Shown here piece after piece: positions 33,904-34,163 of a stretch of 34,163 nucleotides of DNA. Within the stretch, counting starts at the first letter, position 1. Each line of letters opens with the position of its first letter. The DNA is from Sharpea porci (GTDB lineage Bacteria > Bacillota_I > Bacilli_A > Erysipelotrichales > Coprobacillaceae): positions 1 to 34,163 of the forward strand of contig NZ_VUNM01000028.1 in assembly GCF_009695655.1 (NCBI RefSeq), in the 5' to 3' direction. Made by a program: the position numbers and the translations under genes. The notes below the pieces were generated by a model, which worked only from the letters and a program-made list of their open reading frames with translations, was not told the DNA's origin and did no database searches.

Positions 33904-33948
33904 CCCTTCAAAAATACTGATAAGTTCAACGTTTTTTGAAGGGCTTTT
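33904..33948. terminator. Bidirectional terminator after the debranching enzyme gene
   Basis: CCCTTCAAAAA (33904-33914) pairs with TTTTTGAAGGG (33933-33943) across an 18-base loop; CTTTTTG follows on the plus strand. It lies about 90 bases after the stop and also suits the convergent gene. Confidence 0.8.
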
Positions 33949-33972
33949 TGCTTTAAAAATGTAGTAATATCT

Positions 33973-34163
33973 CTATCTCTTTGTATTCTTTATAATTTTT
34001 TTCATATTCTTCTCACCATTGATCTGATAATCGGTCCTGAACCCAAATGCCTCATGAAGAATATCAGTTGCATCATTTCTTGTATACGTTGGAACATAGC
34101 CACTTCCTTCATAATGATAGAAGTTATATCCTCTTAATGTATCAATAAGCTCCTCAATGGTCA
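33973..34163 (-). CDS. 3' end of an unrecognised gene (cut by the window edge)
   Basis: An open minus-strand frame enters from the right edge and ends at TAG (33973-33975), giving about 62 C-terminal residues. They contain YNFYHYEGSGYVPTYTRNDA, a GFRTDYQINGEK segment and a lysine-rich tail. Codon use looks like that of real genes here, and the position before a terminator supports coding. I do not recognise the family. Confidence 0.6.
   Translation of the reverse strand, partial: TIEELIDTLRGYNFYHYEGSGYVPTYTRNDATDILHEAFGFRTDYQINGEKNMKKIIKNTKR

Noticed and set aside
1-34163. CRISPR arrays, tRNA or rRNA genes, prophage genes
   Set aside because: No regularly spaced repeats, no cloverleaf-like or rRNA-like sequence and no phage structural genes were seen on reading through.

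Overview
The window is low-GC, densely coded DNA typical of a Gram-positive gut Bacillota. Signs of this are AAGGAGG-type ribosome binding sites, lipobox solute-binding proteins, mannose-family PTS genes, a YesM/YesN two-component pair, and a MnmG-RsmG-Noc block. The gene content and style would fit an Erysipelotrichia relative such as Catenibacterium, but that is a guess without a database search. MnmG/RsmG/Noc blocks often lie near oriC, so this may be an origin-proximal region.

Layout. 1-480: a transposase-less IS200/IS605-like relic and empty sequence. 495-1106: a flavoprotein. 1221-6564, minus strand: a sugar-phosphate region made of three transcription units. These are PTS IIB-IIC-IID, a lone HAD phosphatase, and a KbaZ-HAD pair, each closed by its own terminator. 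A divergent AraC-type regulator (6986-8164) faces the PTS operon. 8202-13547, minus strand: mnmG-rsmG-noc, then ftsH with its own promoter. 13637-15441, plus strand: a CoA-binding protein and an unrecognised tail-anchored protein. 15446-16158: an IS200/IS605 element inserted just after that gene. 16242-17648: the Mg2+ transporter MgtE behind an unusually long, structured leader.

18135-25878 is a carbohydrate import locus. It holds a MalE-like binding protein, MalF and MalG permeases and a second, different binding lipoprotein. No ATPase is present, so a shared one must be encoded elsewhere. Upstream lie a GH5 glycosidase and a LacI-type regulator, both broken. A deletion appears to have fused their 5' ends head to head, removing both starts and the shared promoter region. 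The GH5 frame is also broken at an (AT)5 tract and the LacI frame by an extra base.

26018-27967 is a group II intron with a reverse transcriptase. It sits immediately downstream of the sensor kinase terminator and carries a CGC-type domain V triad, both marks of class IIC. Upstream of it is an operon of a small membrane protein, a YesN-like regulator and a YesM-like sensor kinase, probably controlling carbohydrate uptake. A glycogen/maltodextrin debranching enzyme (31898-33814, plus) fits the maltodextrin-type transporter. The right edge cuts a minus-strand gene.

Most noteworthy: the structured mgtE leader, whose long-range stem excludes a terminator; the double decay of the GH5/LacI pair; the class IIC intron with its target site visible; and KbaZ without its usual catalytic partner, tightly coupled to a phosphatase gene.
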